DNA of 64,000 nt from Clostridiales bacterium (GTDB taxonomy: Bacteria; Bacillota; Clostridia; Oscillospirales; Oscillospiraceae): contig JAJQEV010000119.1 in the NCBI GenBank assembly GCA_021201475.1, positions 1 to 64,000 of the forward strand, written 5' to 3'. Numbering within the stretch: the first letter of the stretch is position 1; each line of letters opens with the position of its first letter. Shown in pieces: positions 33,869 to 45,470 of this stretch. Made by a program: the position numbers and the translations under genes. The notes under the pieces were generated by a model. That model searched no databases and was not told where the DNA came from. It was given only the letters and a program-made list of their open reading frames with translations.

Positions 33869-34183
33869 CTATTTCATAAACTGGTCGATGGCATTCTCCA
33901 AATCCTCGATGGCCTGCATATTGCCCTCCTCCACGGCGTCCACAATGCAGTGGTCGATGTGGTCCTTCAAAATCACCCGGCTGGTGCTGGTCAGGGCGGA
34001 GCGGACGGCGGCCAGCTGAATCAGCACCGCAGAGCAGTCCTCCCCGTCCTCCACCATCTGCCGGACGTGCTCCAAATGGCCGATGGCCCGGGAGAGGCGG
34101 TTCAGGACGGCTTTCGTGCTGGTATGCTCGTGCTTGTGGGGGACGCCCGCCTCGTGCAGTTCCTTGTGTTCTTCCTCTGTCAT
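33869..34183 (-). CDS. CsoR-type metal-sensing transcriptional repressor
   Basis: A 104-residue all-helical repressor of the CsoR/RcnR family. Cys50, His75 and Cys79 have exactly the spacing (25 and 4 residues) of the copper(I)-binding Cys-His-Cys set of CsoR, so a copper(I) or similar soft metal signal is likely. The N-terminus adds a His-rich tail (HKHEH) at residues 16-20. The ATG at 34183 follows GGGAGGTG; the upstream in-frame ATG has no site. Typical copA or copZ targets are not in the window, so its target is likely elsewhere or the adjacent MBL-fold gene. Confidence 0.9.
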   Translation of the reverse strand: MTEEEHKELHEAGVPHKHEHTSTKAVLNRLSRAIGHLEHVRQMVEDGEDCSAVLIQLAAVRSALTSTSRVILKDHIDHCIVDAVEEGNMQAIEDLENAIDQFMK

Positions 34184-34253
34184 TTCAGCACCTCCCGGAA
34201 TGGTTTCCAACTTTATTGTATCAGAATCTGCGGATTTTGCAAGCCCCGGCGGC

Positions 34254-36482
34254 TTAGGTGTCCTCCGCCATCAGCCTGGCCCGGAGGCCGCTGTACCGCC
34301 GGGTCTGGCGGTCATTGGCCACCATTTTGGCAATGACGGCCTCTTCCCCCACGATGATGAGCAGATCCTTCGCCCTGGTGATGGCGGTGTAGAGGACGCC
34401 ACGGGTCAGCAACTTGGGGGCCCCGTTGACGGCGGCCAGGATGACCGCCCGGTACTCGCTGCCCTGGGCCTTATGCACCGTTATGGCGTAGGCCGGCTCC
34501 AGCTCGGACAGCATATCGGAGGTGTAGTCCGCCACCCTGCCCTCAAAGTTGACAGTCATTAGCTCCGTGCGGCTGTCAATGGACTCTATCACACCGATGT
34601 CCCCGTTGAAAATGCCCATGCCGCCCTTGTCGCCCCGGCGCTCCCGCCACAGGATGTCGTAATTGTTCCGAATCTGCATGACCCGGTCTCCCTCCCGGAA
34701 GGTGAAGCCGCCGTACTGCTTCTCCCGCTTGTCCGCCCCCGGGGGATTCAGCGCCGCCTGGAGGGCCGTATTCAGGTTGCCTGTCCCGGCGATGTACTTC
34801 CGGGTGGGGGAGAGCACCTGAATCTGGTCGGCGGGGATGCCCATATTCTGGGGCAGCCGCCGGACGCACAGGTCTACGATGGTCTCCACCGCCTGCTCCG
34901 GGTCGGGCCTGCGGAGGAAAAAGAAATCCTTCCCCCGGTTATGGAGGTCGGGGCACTCCCCCTGATCCACCGCATGGGCGTTCATCACGATGGCGGACTC
35001 CCGGGCCTGACGGAAAATCTCCGTCAGCCGCACCAGCGGGAGCTTGCCGGAGCGGATCAGATGGTCAAAGAGCTGCCCCGGCCCCACGCTGGGGAGCTGA
35101 TCCGGGTCGCCCACCAGCACCAGGCGGCAGCCGCCCTTCAGTGCCCGCAGCAGGGAGGCCATCAGGGGGATGTCCACCATGGACATCTCATCCACAATGA
35201 CCGCCTCCGCCTCCAGCGGGTCGTCCTCATCCTTGGAGAAGGCCAACTGTCCGCTGGCCGGGTCGTACCCCGCCCCCAGCAGGCGGTGGATGGTGGTGGC
35301 CTCTACGCCGCACAGGTCGCTGAGCCGTTTGGCGGCCCGGCCCGTGGGGGCGGCCAGGTCGGTTTTCACCCCAGTGGCCTCAAAAAGGCCGAGAATCCCC
35401 CGGAGAGAGGTGGTTTTGCCGGTGCCGGGGCCGCCGGTGAGGAGCATGATTTGGCTCCGGGCCGCCAGCCGCACCGCCTCCCGCTGCTGAGGGGCATAGG
35501 TCAGGTGCTGCCGCTGCTCCACCTGGTCAATGAGTTCCTCGATGTTGGCAGGAGGAAGCAGCTCCCGGCCCAGCATCTCCTTCAGGCGCAAGGCGATGTA
35601 ACACTCATCCTCATGGAGGTCGGCCCGGTAAACGGCGGTGAGCCCGGCGATTTCGTCAATCACGATTTCGCCCCGCAGCTGCAAGGCGTCCAGCGCCTCC
35701 TCCATCGTCTCCAGAGAGGGGGTTCCCTCGCTGCTGCGGAGCAGCCGGGCGGCCACCGGCAGCAGCTTGTCCCTGGGCAGGAACACATGGCCCACGTCCA
35801 GGTTGTGGGTCAGGGTGTAGAGGATGCCCGCCTCCACCCGCTGAGGGTCGTCCGCCCGGATGCCCAGTTGGGCGGCCAGGCGGTCGGCGTCGGCAAACCG
35901 TACCCCCCACTCCGGGTCCACCAGAAGGTAGGGGTCGCCCTGTACCATCTCGATGGCCTTTGGCCCGTAGTCGTGCCACAGGGGCAGGGCCAGCCCGGCG
36001 GGCAGGCTGTGCTGGGACAGGAACTCCAGCAGCGTGCGCATCCCCGCCTTTTGCAGGAACTCCGACTGGATGGCCCGGGCCTTTTTCAGGGAGAGGCCCT
36101 TGAGTTCCGCCAGCTTCTCCGGCTGGGATTCCAGCACCTCAAAGGTTTGGGTGCCAAAGGTACTGACCAGCGTTTGGGCCAGCTTGGGGCCGATGCCCTT
36201 GACGACCCCGGCGGAGAGGTAGGCCAGAATGGCGTCCGTCTCGGTGGGGAGCTGCTGCTCCCCGCGCTCCGCCCGGAACTGGCGGCCATAGCTGGGATGG
36301 CTCTGCCAGCTGCCCTCCAGCAGCAGGTGCATTCCGGTGCAGACCCCCGGCAGGATGCCCACCACCGTCACCGCCTCCCCGCGGCCCGCCTTGAGCCGCA
36401 GCACGGAGTAACCGTTCTCCTGATTCTGGAAAATCACGGCGGAGACGGTTCCCTCCAGCTGCTCCAGCTCAGTCTTCTCCAT
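34254..36482 (-). CDS. recD2: ATP-dependent RecD2-type DNA helicase
   Basis: A 742-residue SF1B 5'-3' helicase that acts in DNA repair without RecB or RecC. The N-terminal OB-like part and tandem helix-hairpin-helix (AGVVKGIGPKLAQTLVSTFG) lead to the motor with Walker A LLTGGPGTGKTTS, DEMSMVDI (Walker B type) and the final UvrD-like VHKAQGSEYRAVIL and YTAITRAKDLLIIVG motifs. The ATG at 36482 has AGGATGG before it; an ATG at 36494 lacks one. It follows the small membrane-protein gene by 34 bp and likely shares its message. Confidence 0.93.
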   Translation of the reverse strand: MEKTELEQLEGTVSAVIFQNQENGYSVLRLKAGRGEAVTVVGILPGVCTGMHLLLEGSWQSHPSYGRQFRAERGEQQLPTETDAILAYLSAGVVKGIGPKLAQTLVSTFGTQTFEVLESQPEKLAELKGLSLKKARAIQSEFLQKAGMRTLLEFLSQHSLPAGLALPLWHDYGPKAIEMVQGDPYLLVDPEWGVRFADADRLAAQLGIRADDPQRVEAGILYTLTHNLDVGHVFLPRDKLLPVAARLLRSSEGTPSLETMEEALDALQLRGEIVIDEIAGLTAVYRADLHEDECYIALRLKEMLGRELLPPANIEELIDQVEQRQHLTYAPQQREAVRLAARSQIMLLTGGPGTGKTTSLRGILGLFEATGVKTDLAAPTGRAAKRLSDLCGVEATTIHRLLGAGYDPASGQLAFSKDEDDPLEAEAVIVDEMSMVDIPLMASLLRALKGGCRLVLVGDPDQLPSVGPGQLFDHLIRSGKLPLVRLTEIFRQARESAIVMNAHAVDQGECPDLHNRGKDFFFLRRPDPEQAVETIVDLCVRRLPQNMGIPADQIQVLSPTRKYIAGTGNLNTALQAALNPPGADKREKQYGGFTFREGDRVMQIRNNYDILWRERRGDKGGMGIFNGDIGVIESIDSRTELMTVNFEGRVADYTSDMLSELEPAYAITVHKAQGSEYRAVILAAVNGAPKLLTRGVLYTAITRAKDLLIIVGEEAVIAKMVANDRQTRRYSGLRARLMAEDT

Positions 36483-36516
36483 TGCGTTCACCATCCTAAC
36501 CGGCCGCGCCGGGAAT

Positions 36517-36834
36517 TCAGCATTGCTCCGAATCCGCCTGCGGCGTTCGTATCAATATGTGGGGCTTCCCCCGGACGGCCCGCAGCAGGCGGGCGCGCCC
36601 CTCCTCCGTCAGCCCGTCGTCCGTTACTTCAATGCGGGCGTCCAGCAGGCGGTCGGCGGCCAGCCAGCCCAAGGCGCGGAGCGCAGCTTCGGCTTCCGAG
36701 CCGTCCCCAACGGCGGAGAGCCGGACGGAGACGCCGCTCTCCCGCGCCCCGCCCAGCACCAGCCAGCCATAAATCACCCACACCAGGCAGCACAGCCCGA
36801 AGGCCGCCCCCAGCGCCAGCAATGCAGTCAGCAT
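36517..36834 (-). CDS. Hypothetical single-span membrane protein
   Basis: I do not recognise a family. This 105-residue protein has one hydrophobic segment at residues 3-28 (TALLALGAAFGLCCLVWVIYGWLVLGG) and a soluble C-terminal part of 75 residues rich in Ala, Arg and Asp (EAEAALRALGWLAADRLLDARIEVTDDGLTEEGRARLLRAVRGKPHILI). A GGGGGTGA site precedes the ATG. It is located directly upstream of recD2 and downstream of the small multidrug export gene on the same strand. No motif is visible that would suggest an activity. Confidence 0.65.
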   Translation of the reverse strand: MLTALLALGAAFGLCCLVWVIYGWLVLGGARESGVSVRLSAVGDGSEAEAALRALGWLAADRLLDARIEVTDDGLTEEGRARLLRAVRGKPHILIRTPQADSEQC

Positions 36835-36894
36835 AAATCGTCACCCCCAAAGCATCCTATGCACTCTGGGGGCGGATTGCGCGTGGGTTGGTAG

Positions 36895-37395
36895 TTAAAA
36901 CAGCGACGCCACGCCGTAGCTGACGACGCTGACGACAGCCCCGGCGGCCAGCACCCCCAGGGTGATGGCAGGGGCGGCGTTGCGGATGCGTACCCCGGCC
37001 AGGGCGGCCAGCATGGAAGCCGTCCAGGCTCCGGTGCCGGGCAGCGGGACGGCGGTCAGGACGAACAGGGCGATGCCCGCGTAACGGTCCAGGAAGCCCC
37101 GGTGCTTGGTGCAGTGGTGCTCCAGCCACAGGGCGAAGCGGCCCACCACGCCGCCCCGATGGCGCATCCACCGCAGTACCCGCTGGAACAGAATCAGGAT
37201 GGGGATGATGGGGATGCAGTTCCCGATGATGCAGATAGGGATGGCCAGATTTGGCGCGAGGCCGAACCCCACCGCGATGGGGATGCCGCCCCGCAGCTCC
37301 ACCACCGGCAGCATGGAGACGAAGCAGGAGATGAGGATCTTACCGGCGATGGTAGAGGTGAACCAAGCCCACAGGCTTTGGAGCGCAGCAATCAT
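36895..37395 (-). CDS. Small multidrug-export-type membrane protein (COG2426)
   Basis: A 166-residue membrane protein of the family named small multi-drug exporter (PF06695). The family's conserved PVVELRGGIPIAVGFGL lies at about 30-46, followed by hydrophobic segments and the VPLPGTGAWTASMLAAL motif near residue 120. Four or five membrane spans are predicted. Despite the family name, transport activity is not well shown for most members. GAAAGAAAGGGT before the ATG may be its ribosome site. It is upstream of the single-span protein and recD2 on the same strand. Confidence 0.85.
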   Translation of the reverse strand: MIAALQSLWAWFTSTIAGKILISCFVSMLPVVELRGGIPIAVGFGLAPNLAIPICIIGNCIPIIPILILFQRVLRWMRHRGGVVGRFALWLEHHCTKHRGFLDRYAGIALFVLTAVPLPGTGAWTASMLAALAGVRIRNAAPAITLGVLAAGAVVSVVSYGVASLF

Positions 37396-37470
37396 AAACG
37401 TGTGACCCTTTCTTTCTGTCAGGCGAATACTGGATGGAAGTTGCAGAAGTGCTTTCCTGGAAAGCGTTCG

Positions 37471-37818
37471 CTACGCCAGGCTGGGAAATGCCCGATGGAG
37501 CTGGGCCTGGCAATGCTCGATGGCGCAGTGCAGCGTCAGCGGGGACAGGCCGCTGAACTTGTTCTTGCAGTCCTGCTGGGCATAGCTGTCCTCGTAGCCC
37601 ATCAGCCTGTCCAGGGCGTAGGTGCTGTAAAACTGAAAGCAGGTCTGGTAATGCTCCGCCACCCAGTCGGTGTTGGGGAACAGTAGCGGGGCCAGCCGCT
37701 TTGCCAGACCGGCGGCCTCCTCCAGCCCGCCGGGGAACAGCCTGACGGCAAACTCCGGCCGGAAACCATCATAGGCCAGGCTGATTTGCTGCATCTGAAA
37801 TTGTTCCATATAATCCAT
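37471..37818 (-). CDS. Hypothetical protein downstream of uvrA
   Basis: I do not recognise a family. The 115 residues are soluble and mixed, with several aromatic residues (FQFYSTYALDRLMGYEDSYAQQDCKNKF). No signal peptide or membrane segment is seen. Its ATG lies one base after the uvrA stop codon, with GGGAGTAAG overlapping that stop, so it is translated from the uvrA message. That tight link suggests a genuine gene with some role tied to expression of uvrA, but nothing in the sequence indicates which. Confidence 0.7.
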   Translation of the reverse strand: MDYMEQFQMQQISLAYDGFRPEFAVRLFPGGLEEAAGLAKRLAPLLFPNTDWVAEHYQTCFQFYSTYALDRLMGYEDSYAQQDCKNKFSGLSPLTLHCAIEHCQAQLHRAFPSLA

Positions 37819-37821
37819 GGC

Positions 37822-40659
<2,838 letters not shown>

Positions 40660-40874
40660 GGAAACTCCTTGGTTTTCATTTCAGGGAATCCGCTGAACCG
40701 CTGGGGTATGATAAGGGTCAAGGTCCCATTTGAGCGGGTTTTCATCAATATATTGAACTGTTAAAAGATAGTCATTCTCATTGCGCAGAATATGGTCGTA
40801 GAAAGACTTTTGCCAGACGGAATAGCCCAGTTGTTTTGTGACGGCTCCCTTTAGCTGCTTGACAATCCTGGAAA

Positions 40875-40899
40875 CCGTAGGGGCGCACAGTGTGCGCCC
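40875..40899 (+). repeat. REP-like palindrome, copy A
   Basis: CCGTAG followed by the palindrome GGGCGCACA-G-TGTGCGCCC (40881-40899). On the RAYT coding strand it adds the residues GRTLCAPT in frame. It is the exact reverse complement of copy B over 25 bp. Confidence 0.8.
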
Positions 40900-41055
40900 G
40901 GCTGGCGTTTCCTCCTGCCGTATCCATAAAATCACATGAATATGGTTGGGCATAATGACAAACCGCTCTACCGATACAGCGGGATAATGTGAGGGAATCT
41001 GTTGAATAGCAGAGTTCACCACTCGGCCGGTAGCACTTAAGGGCACCGCAGCGGC

Positions 41056-41080
41056 GGGCGCACACTGTGCGCCCCTACGG
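41056..41080 (-). repeat. REP-like palindrome, copy B
   Basis: The same 25-bp unit as copy A, inverted, 156 bp away. Together they form a head-to-head pair resembling a BIME. It lies at the point where the RAYT reading frame is lost. Confidence 0.8.
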
Positions 41081-41227
41081 TGATATGGGAGAGCAGATTC
41101 CTTGTCCCAAAACAAATGCTCTCTGTTTTTTGTGCAATTGTGATAAAATATGCGCTTTTTGCAGCATAATTCCAGCTGCCCAATCGCAAACTCTTTCGGA
41201 CAGGCGATGATGCATTACCTTGTTCCG

Positions 41228-43198
41228 TCATTTCTTCAATTTTCCCCGCAGCTCGATGATCTGGTCCCGCAACGCGGCGGCCAACTCGAACTCCAGCTGC
41301 TGGGCGGCCTTGCGCATCTGCTTCTCCAGCCTGTCGATGGCGGCCTTTATCTCGGCCTGGGTCATCTGTTTGCCGCTGAAATCGTCAGTGTCCTCCACCG
41401 CCTTGGAGATTTCCAGCAGCTCCCGCACATCCTTCCTGATGGTTTTGGGGACGATGCCGTGAGCCTTGTTGTAGGCGTCCTGGGCCTCCCGGCGGCGGGC
41501 GGTCTCGTCCATGGCATAGGCCATGGAGGGGGTGACGGTATCCGCGTAGAGAATGACCTTGCCCTGAGCGTTCCGGGCGGCCCGTCCGATGGTCTGAATC
41601 AGGGAGGTGCCAGAGCGCAGAAAGCCCTCCTTGTCCGCGTCCAGAATGACCACCAGGCTGACCTCCGGCATATCCAGCCCCTCCCGCAGCAGGTTGATAC
41701 CCACCAGCACGTCAAAGGTGCCCAGCCGCAGGTCGCGTATCATCTCCGTCCGCTCGATGGTTTCAATGGAGTGGTGCATATACTTCGCCTTGATGCCGGA
41801 GGAGCGGAGGTATTCCGTCAAGTCCTCCGCCATTTTGATGGTCAGGGTGGTGACCAGCACCCGCTCCTTCCGCTCGATGCGCAGGTTGATTTCCCCGATC
41901 AGGTCGTCGATTTGGCCCTCCACCGGGCGCACCTCAATTTCCGGGTCCAGCAGGCCGGTGGGCCGGATGAGCTGCTCCACCACCTGGCCGGAGCGCTCCT
42001 GCTCGTACTGGCCGGGGGTGGCAGAGACGTAAATCACCTGGTTGATGCGCTCCTGGAACTCGTCAAATTTCAGGGGGCGGTTGTCGTAGGCGCAAGGCAG
42101 GCGGAAGCCGTAGTCCACCAGGGTGGTTTTCCGCTGATGGTCGCCGTTGTACATGGCGTGTACCTGGGGGAGGGTGACGTGGCTCTCGTCAATGAACATC
42201 AGAAAATCCTTCGGGAAGTAGTCCAGCAGCGTCAGCGGCGGGGAACCCACAGGCCGGTCGGAAATCACCCGGGAATAGTTCTCAATGCCCTGGCAGTAGC
42301 CCAGCTCCCGAATCATCTCCATGTCGTACTGGGTGCGCTGGCGGATGCGCTGAGCCTCCACCGCCTTGCCCTGGGCCTCAAAAAAGGCCACCCGCTCCCA
42401 CATCTCACGCTCTATCTCCACCAGCGCCTTCGCCAGCTTCTCCTTGGAGGTGACATAGTGGCTGGCGGGGTAGATGGCCACATGGTTCAGGATGCGGGTG
42501 GGGGTGCCAGTGACCACGTTGACCTCGCTGATGCGGTCGATTTCGTCCCCCCAGAACTCCACGCGGATGGCGTGGTCTTTCGCGTACACCGGGAAAATCT
42601 CCACCGTGTCCCCCCGGACGCGGAACATATTGCGGTCAAAGGCGATGTCGTTGCGCTCGTAGCGTATCTCAATCAGCTTACTCAGCAAAGCGTCCCGGCC
42701 ATACTCCATGCCGGTGCGGAGGCTGATGACCATGTTTTTGTAGTCAATGGGGTCGCCCAGGCCGTAGATGCAGGAGACGGAAGCCACCACAATGACGTCC
42801 TCCCGCTCGAACAGGGCGGAGGTGGCGGAGGAGCGGAGGCGGTCAATCTCGTCGTTGACGCTGGCATCCTTCTCGATGAAGGTGTCGGTGTGGGGGATGT
42901 AAGCCTCCGGCTGGTAGTAGTCGTAGTAGGAGACGAAGTACTCCACCGCATTCTCCGGGAAGAACTCCTTGAACTCCGCGCAGAGCTGGGCGGCCAGGGT
43001 CTTGTTGTGAGCCAACACCAGGGTGGGGCGCTGCACCTGCTCGATGACCTTGGCCATGGTGAAGGTCTTGCCGGAGCCGGTGACGCCCAGCAGGGTCTGC
43101 TCATCCAGCCCCAGTTCCACCCCCTGGGCCAGGGCGGCAATGGCCTCCGGCTGGTCGCCGGAGGGTGCAAAGGGGGCGTGTACTTTGAAAGGGGGCAA
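41228..43198 (-). CDS. uvrB: UvrABC excinuclease subunit B
   Basis: A 656-residue helicase-like subunit of nucleotide excision repair; it verifies damage and recruits UvrC. The start [14 protein letters not shown], Walker [16 protein letters not shown], the beta-hairpin [11 protein letters not shown], helicase motif [18 protein letters not shown] and the C-terminal UVR coiled coil ([31 protein letters not shown]) are all visible. The start is TTG at 43198, set by GGAGG 9 bp upstream; no ATG is available nearby. Its last codons overlap the RAYT start, and uvrA follows, so this is an interrupted uvrBA operon. Confidence 0.98.
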   Translation of the reverse strand: MPPFKVHAPFAPSGDQPEAIAALAQGVELGLDEQTLLGVTGSGKTFTMAKVIEQVQRPTLVLAHNKTLAAQLCAEFKEFFPENAVEYFVSYYDYYQPEAYIPHTDTFIEKDASVNDEIDRLRSSATSALFEREDVIVVASVSCIYGLGDPIDYKNMVISLRTGMEYGRDALLSKLIEIRYERNDIAFDRNMFRVRGDTVEIFPVYAKDHAIRVEFWGDEIDRISEVNVVTGTPTRILNHVAIYPASHYVTSKEKLAKALVEIEREMWERVAFFEAQGKAVEAQRIRQRTQYDMEMIRELGYCQGIENYSRVISDRPVGSPPLTLLDYFPKDFLMFIDESHVTLPQVHAMYNGDHQRKTTLVDYGFRLPCAYDNRPLKFDEFQERINQVIYVSATPGQYEQERSGQVVEQLIRPTGLLDPEIEVRPVEGQIDDLIGEINLRIERKERVLVTTLTIKMAEDLTEYLRSSGIKAKYMHHSIETIERTEMIRDLRLGTFDVLVGINLLREGLDMPEVSLVVILDADKEGFLRSGTSLIQTIGRAARNAQGKVILYADTVTPSMAYAMDETARRREAQDAYNKAHGIVPKTIRKDVRELLEISKAVEDTDDFSGKQMTQAEIKAAIDRLEKQMRKAAQQLEFELAAALRDQIIELRGKLKK

Positions 43199-43242
43199 GG
43201 GGATTCACCTCCCGTGGTGAAGTGCGTGGGTGCGCGGACGGC

Positions 43243-43917
43243 TTACGCCTTTGCGCCGTACTGCGCCAGATAGGCTTCCATGCTGGCCTTCATGGCGTCG
43301 TCAATGTAGACCTTCCCGTCGATGGGGCGGTTGTGGAGGAAGGCAATGATTTCCTTTACGGTGACGATGGGACAGACCTTGATGCCGTAGTCCTGCCGCA
43401 GTTCGTCCAGGGTGGAACAGTCTCTGGTGCCACGCTCCATCCGGTCCACGCTGACGAACAGGTAGGTCAGCTTCGCGTCGGCAACATGCTTGAACAGCTC
43501 AATGCTCTCCCGGACGGCGGTACCGGCGGTGACTACGTCCTCCACAATGGCGATCACGTCCCCGTCCTGGGGCTTGTAGCCCACCATGCTGCCGCCTTCG
43601 CCATGATCCTTGGCCTCCTTGCGGTTGAAGCAGTAGGGCAGGTCGATGCTATAGTTGCGGTACAGGCTGGCGGAGGCAGTGACCACCAGGGGGATGCCCT
43701 TGTAGGCGGGGCCGAACAGGGCGGTGACTTCCCCGCCCAGGTTCTCCTTCAGGCAGGCGGCGTAGTAGTCCCCCAGCTTGGCGGCCTGGGCGCCGGTTTT
43801 ATAGTTGCCGGTGTTGATAAAGTAAGGGGTTTTGCGGCCGCTCTTTGTGGTAAAATCACCGAAGGTCAGCACGCCGGAGCGTACCATGAAGGTGATAAAT
43901 TCCTCTTTGTAGGTCAT
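43243..43917 (-). CDS. pyrE: Orotate phosphoribosyltransferase
   Basis: A 224-residue enzyme that converts orotate and PRPP to orotidine 5'-phosphate in pyrimidine synthesis. It is a Clostridia-type PyrE, with the early SGRKTPYFINTGNYKTG stretch and the PRPP-binding loop VIAIVEDVVTAGTAVRESIELF near residue 130. The catalytic loop KDHGEGG lies before it. No other pyr genes are adjacent, so it is a single copy outside an operon. The ATG at 43917 follows a weak AAGGAGTG site. Confidence 0.96.
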   Translation of the reverse strand: MTYKEEFITFMVRSGVLTFGDFTTKSGRKTPYFINTGNYKTGAQAAKLGDYYAACLKENLGGEVTALFGPAYKGIPLVVTASASLYRNYSIDLPYCFNRKEAKDHGEGGSMVGYKPQDGDVIAIVEDVVTAGTAVRESIELFKHVADAKLTYLFVSVDRMERGTRDCSTLDELRQDYGIKVCPIVTVKEIIAFLHNRPIDGKVYIDDAMKASMEAYLAQYGAKA

Positions 43918-44036
43918 AACGAAGCACTCCTTCTCAATTCATCCCGGTGGGGACATTCACATCGGGTACAGTATAGCACATTTGTTCCCAAGAGACAAGC
44001 GATTCCTGAAAAATGCCTCCGCCGTTCGGCAGCGCC

Positions 44037-44933
44037 TCACACCCCGGCAGGTGCCTCTGCGGCGGCGGTCACGTCCGCCCAGTGTCGCTCCTCCAGCGGC
44101 TCATAGGCCGCCGTCTTGCGGATGATGGCCTTCAGCAGGCTGTCCAGCTGGGAGCCCTCCCGGTAGTCGGCGGGGGCGAAGTAGCGGATGCGGTCGTCCT
44201 TCATCATCTGGAACACTCTGGCCCGGTCACCGGTGTCCGGGTCGTAGACACCGATGGCGTGGCCGCCGTAGGAGTTCACCAGCTTCATACAGGGGATGTC
44301 CGTGATGCTGTCCCCGATGTAAACCATGTTGCGGAAGGGTACCCGCACATTCTCCGGTGGAAAGTAATCGTTCACGGCAGCGTCGTTCACGTCCAGCACC
44401 CCCTTCTTGATGCGGAAGAGGAACTGGGTCTTGCTGGTGTAGTTGATGGCCTGGGCGGGCCACTCCGCCTCCCCCTGCTCATTAAAATAGAAGGAGCTGG
44501 CGTAAATCTTCTCAAACGCCCCCTGCCGGGCGATGGAGGAGCCTTCTATCATCTCCTTGAGCCCGGAGGAGATGATGTAATGCTCCACCAGGACGCCCTG
44601 GGCCTGGCCGTAGGCCCGCATCCGGTCAAACCAGCCCTCCACGCCGGGGAAGAGCTGCACCTTCGCCCCGTACTCCATCAGGGAGGAGCGGGTGAAGGGG
44701 AGCTGCTTCTCCCTGGCCTTTTGCACCATCTTATACATATAGGACAGGTTACTGTCCATATCGTACTTCTGGGCGAAAACGTTGGTCTCCTCCCAGAACT
44801 GCTCCACGTCGTAGCCCACCGACTGAATGTAGCCCTGGGCCTGCATATCGTCCGGCGACAGGGTCTTGTCAAAATCGTAGCAGATGGCCAGCACGGGCCG
44901 GGATTCCTTATGGCGGCGCTCAAACGGCTTCAT
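44037..44933 (-). CDS. HAD superfamily phosphatase (phosphoserine-phosphatase-like)
   Basis: A 298-residue HAD-type hydrolase. Motif I is CYDFDKTLSPDDM (about residues 18-30), motif II the serine in YIISSGLKEMIE, and motif IV YIGDSITDIPCMKLV. A large helical cap lies between. The layout resembles phosphoserine phosphatase/MtnX-type members, although the substrate cannot be named. Residues near the C-terminus (HAIGVYDPDTGDR) fit the family pattern. The ATG at 44933 with AGGAGG upstream is chosen; a longer upstream extension is rejected because it is basic, unlike the family and lacks a ribosome site. Confidence 0.88.
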   Translation of the reverse strand: MKPFERRHKESRPVLAICYDFDKTLSPDDMQAQGYIQSVGYDVEQFWEETNVFAQKYDMDSNLSYMYKMVQKAREKQLPFTRSSLMEYGAKVQLFPGVEGWFDRMRAYGQAQGVLVEHYIISSGLKEMIEGSSIARQGAFEKIYASSFYFNEQGEAEWPAQAINYTSKTQFLFRIKKGVLDVNDAAVNDYFPPENVRVPFRNMVYIGDSITDIPCMKLVNSYGGHAIGVYDPDTGDRARVFQMMKDDRIRYFAPADYREGSQLDSLLKAIIRKTAAYEPLEERHWADVTAAAEAPAGV

Positions 44934-45042
44934 TGCGGTACCTCCTGGAAAGCGTAATCTTTCCTCCACTATACCCGCACCGATTGGGAAAGTCAACGGT
45001 TTTCCGGCACGCTTTCTTTTTGCAAAATTTTTCAACTTTCGG

Positions 45043-45071
45043 TTGACAAAGCCGTATGAGTGTGTTATTGT
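45043..45071 (+). promoter_or_regulatory. Promoter of the GntR-ABC operon
   Basis: TTGACA (45043-45048), 17 bp, TATTGT (45066-45071). The -10 box overlaps the operator at 45067-45090. Confidence 0.8.
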
Positions 45072-45090
45072 ATTATTAACCTAATACAAT
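45067..45090. promoter_or_regulatory. Palindromic operator of the GntR-type repressor
   Basis: ATTGTATTA and TAATACAAT form perfect 9-bp arms around TTAACC, overlapping the -10 box and ending 15 bp before the start of the GntR gene. The position indicates repression of the operon by its own first product. Confidence 0.8.
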
Positions 45091-45104
45091 AAGGAGGTGG
45101 GACA

Positions 45105-45470
45105 ATGGAGTGGAAGCTGACCTCAGACCGCCCGATTTGGCTCCAGCTAAAGGAAGAGTTGACCCGGCGCATCGTCACCGGCGACTATCCTATGGGCAGC
45201 CGGTTCCCCACCGTGCGGGAACTGGCGGCGGAGGCGGGGGTCAACCCCAACACCATGCAGCGGGCCCTGTCGGAGCTGGAAAAGGACGGCCTGGTGGAGA
45301 GCAACCGAACCGCCGGGCGGCTGGTGACCTCTGACGCCCAGCGGGTCGAGGAAGTCCGCAGCCAGCTGGCAGAGCAGCTCATGGAGGCGTTCTGCCAGGG
45401 CATGGAGGGCCTGGGATATACCCCGGCTCAGATACAGCAAAAATTGAAGGAGGAGAATCCCTATGAATGA
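45105..45470 (+). CDS. GntR family (YtrA-type) transcriptional regulator
   Basis: A 121-residue short GntR protein: the winged helix-turn-helix (RPIWLQLKEELTRRIVTGDYPMGSRFPTVRELAAEAGVNPNTMQRALSELEKDGLV) is followed by only a small dimerisation helix, as in the YtrA subgroup. YtrA-type proteins repress the ABC transporter operons they head, and here an ABC ATPase and permease follow directly. The palindrome across the promoter is the likely binding site. The start follows AAGGAGGTGG. The stop overlaps the ATPase start by 8 bp. Confidence 0.92.
   Translation: MEWKLTSDRPIWLQLKEELTRRIVTGDYPMGSRFPTVRELAAEAGVNPNTMQRALSELEKDGLVESNRTAGRLVTSDAQRVEEVRSQLAEQLMEAFCQGMEGLGYTPAQIQQKLKEENPYE

Larger units (their letters stand above)
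40681..41231 (-). pseudogene. REP-associated tyrosine transposase (RAYT), frameshifted
   Basis: A Y1/IS200-like RAYT split over two frames. The N-terminal part (41231 to about 41060) reads RKSLRLGSWNYAAKSAYFITIAQKT, the usual start of the family. The rest continues in another frame with LSATGRVV, then FVIMPNHIHVILW containing the HUH metal-binding pair, and WQKSFYDHILRNENDYLLTVQYIDENPLKWD, where the catalytic Tyr is expected. One indel between 41040 and 41080 joins them, so it is broken or misread. RAYT enzymes mobilise REP palindromes, and two REP-like palindromes lie inside this gene. Its ATG overlaps the uvrB stop as ATGA, and uvrA follows 22 bp later. Confidence 0.85.
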
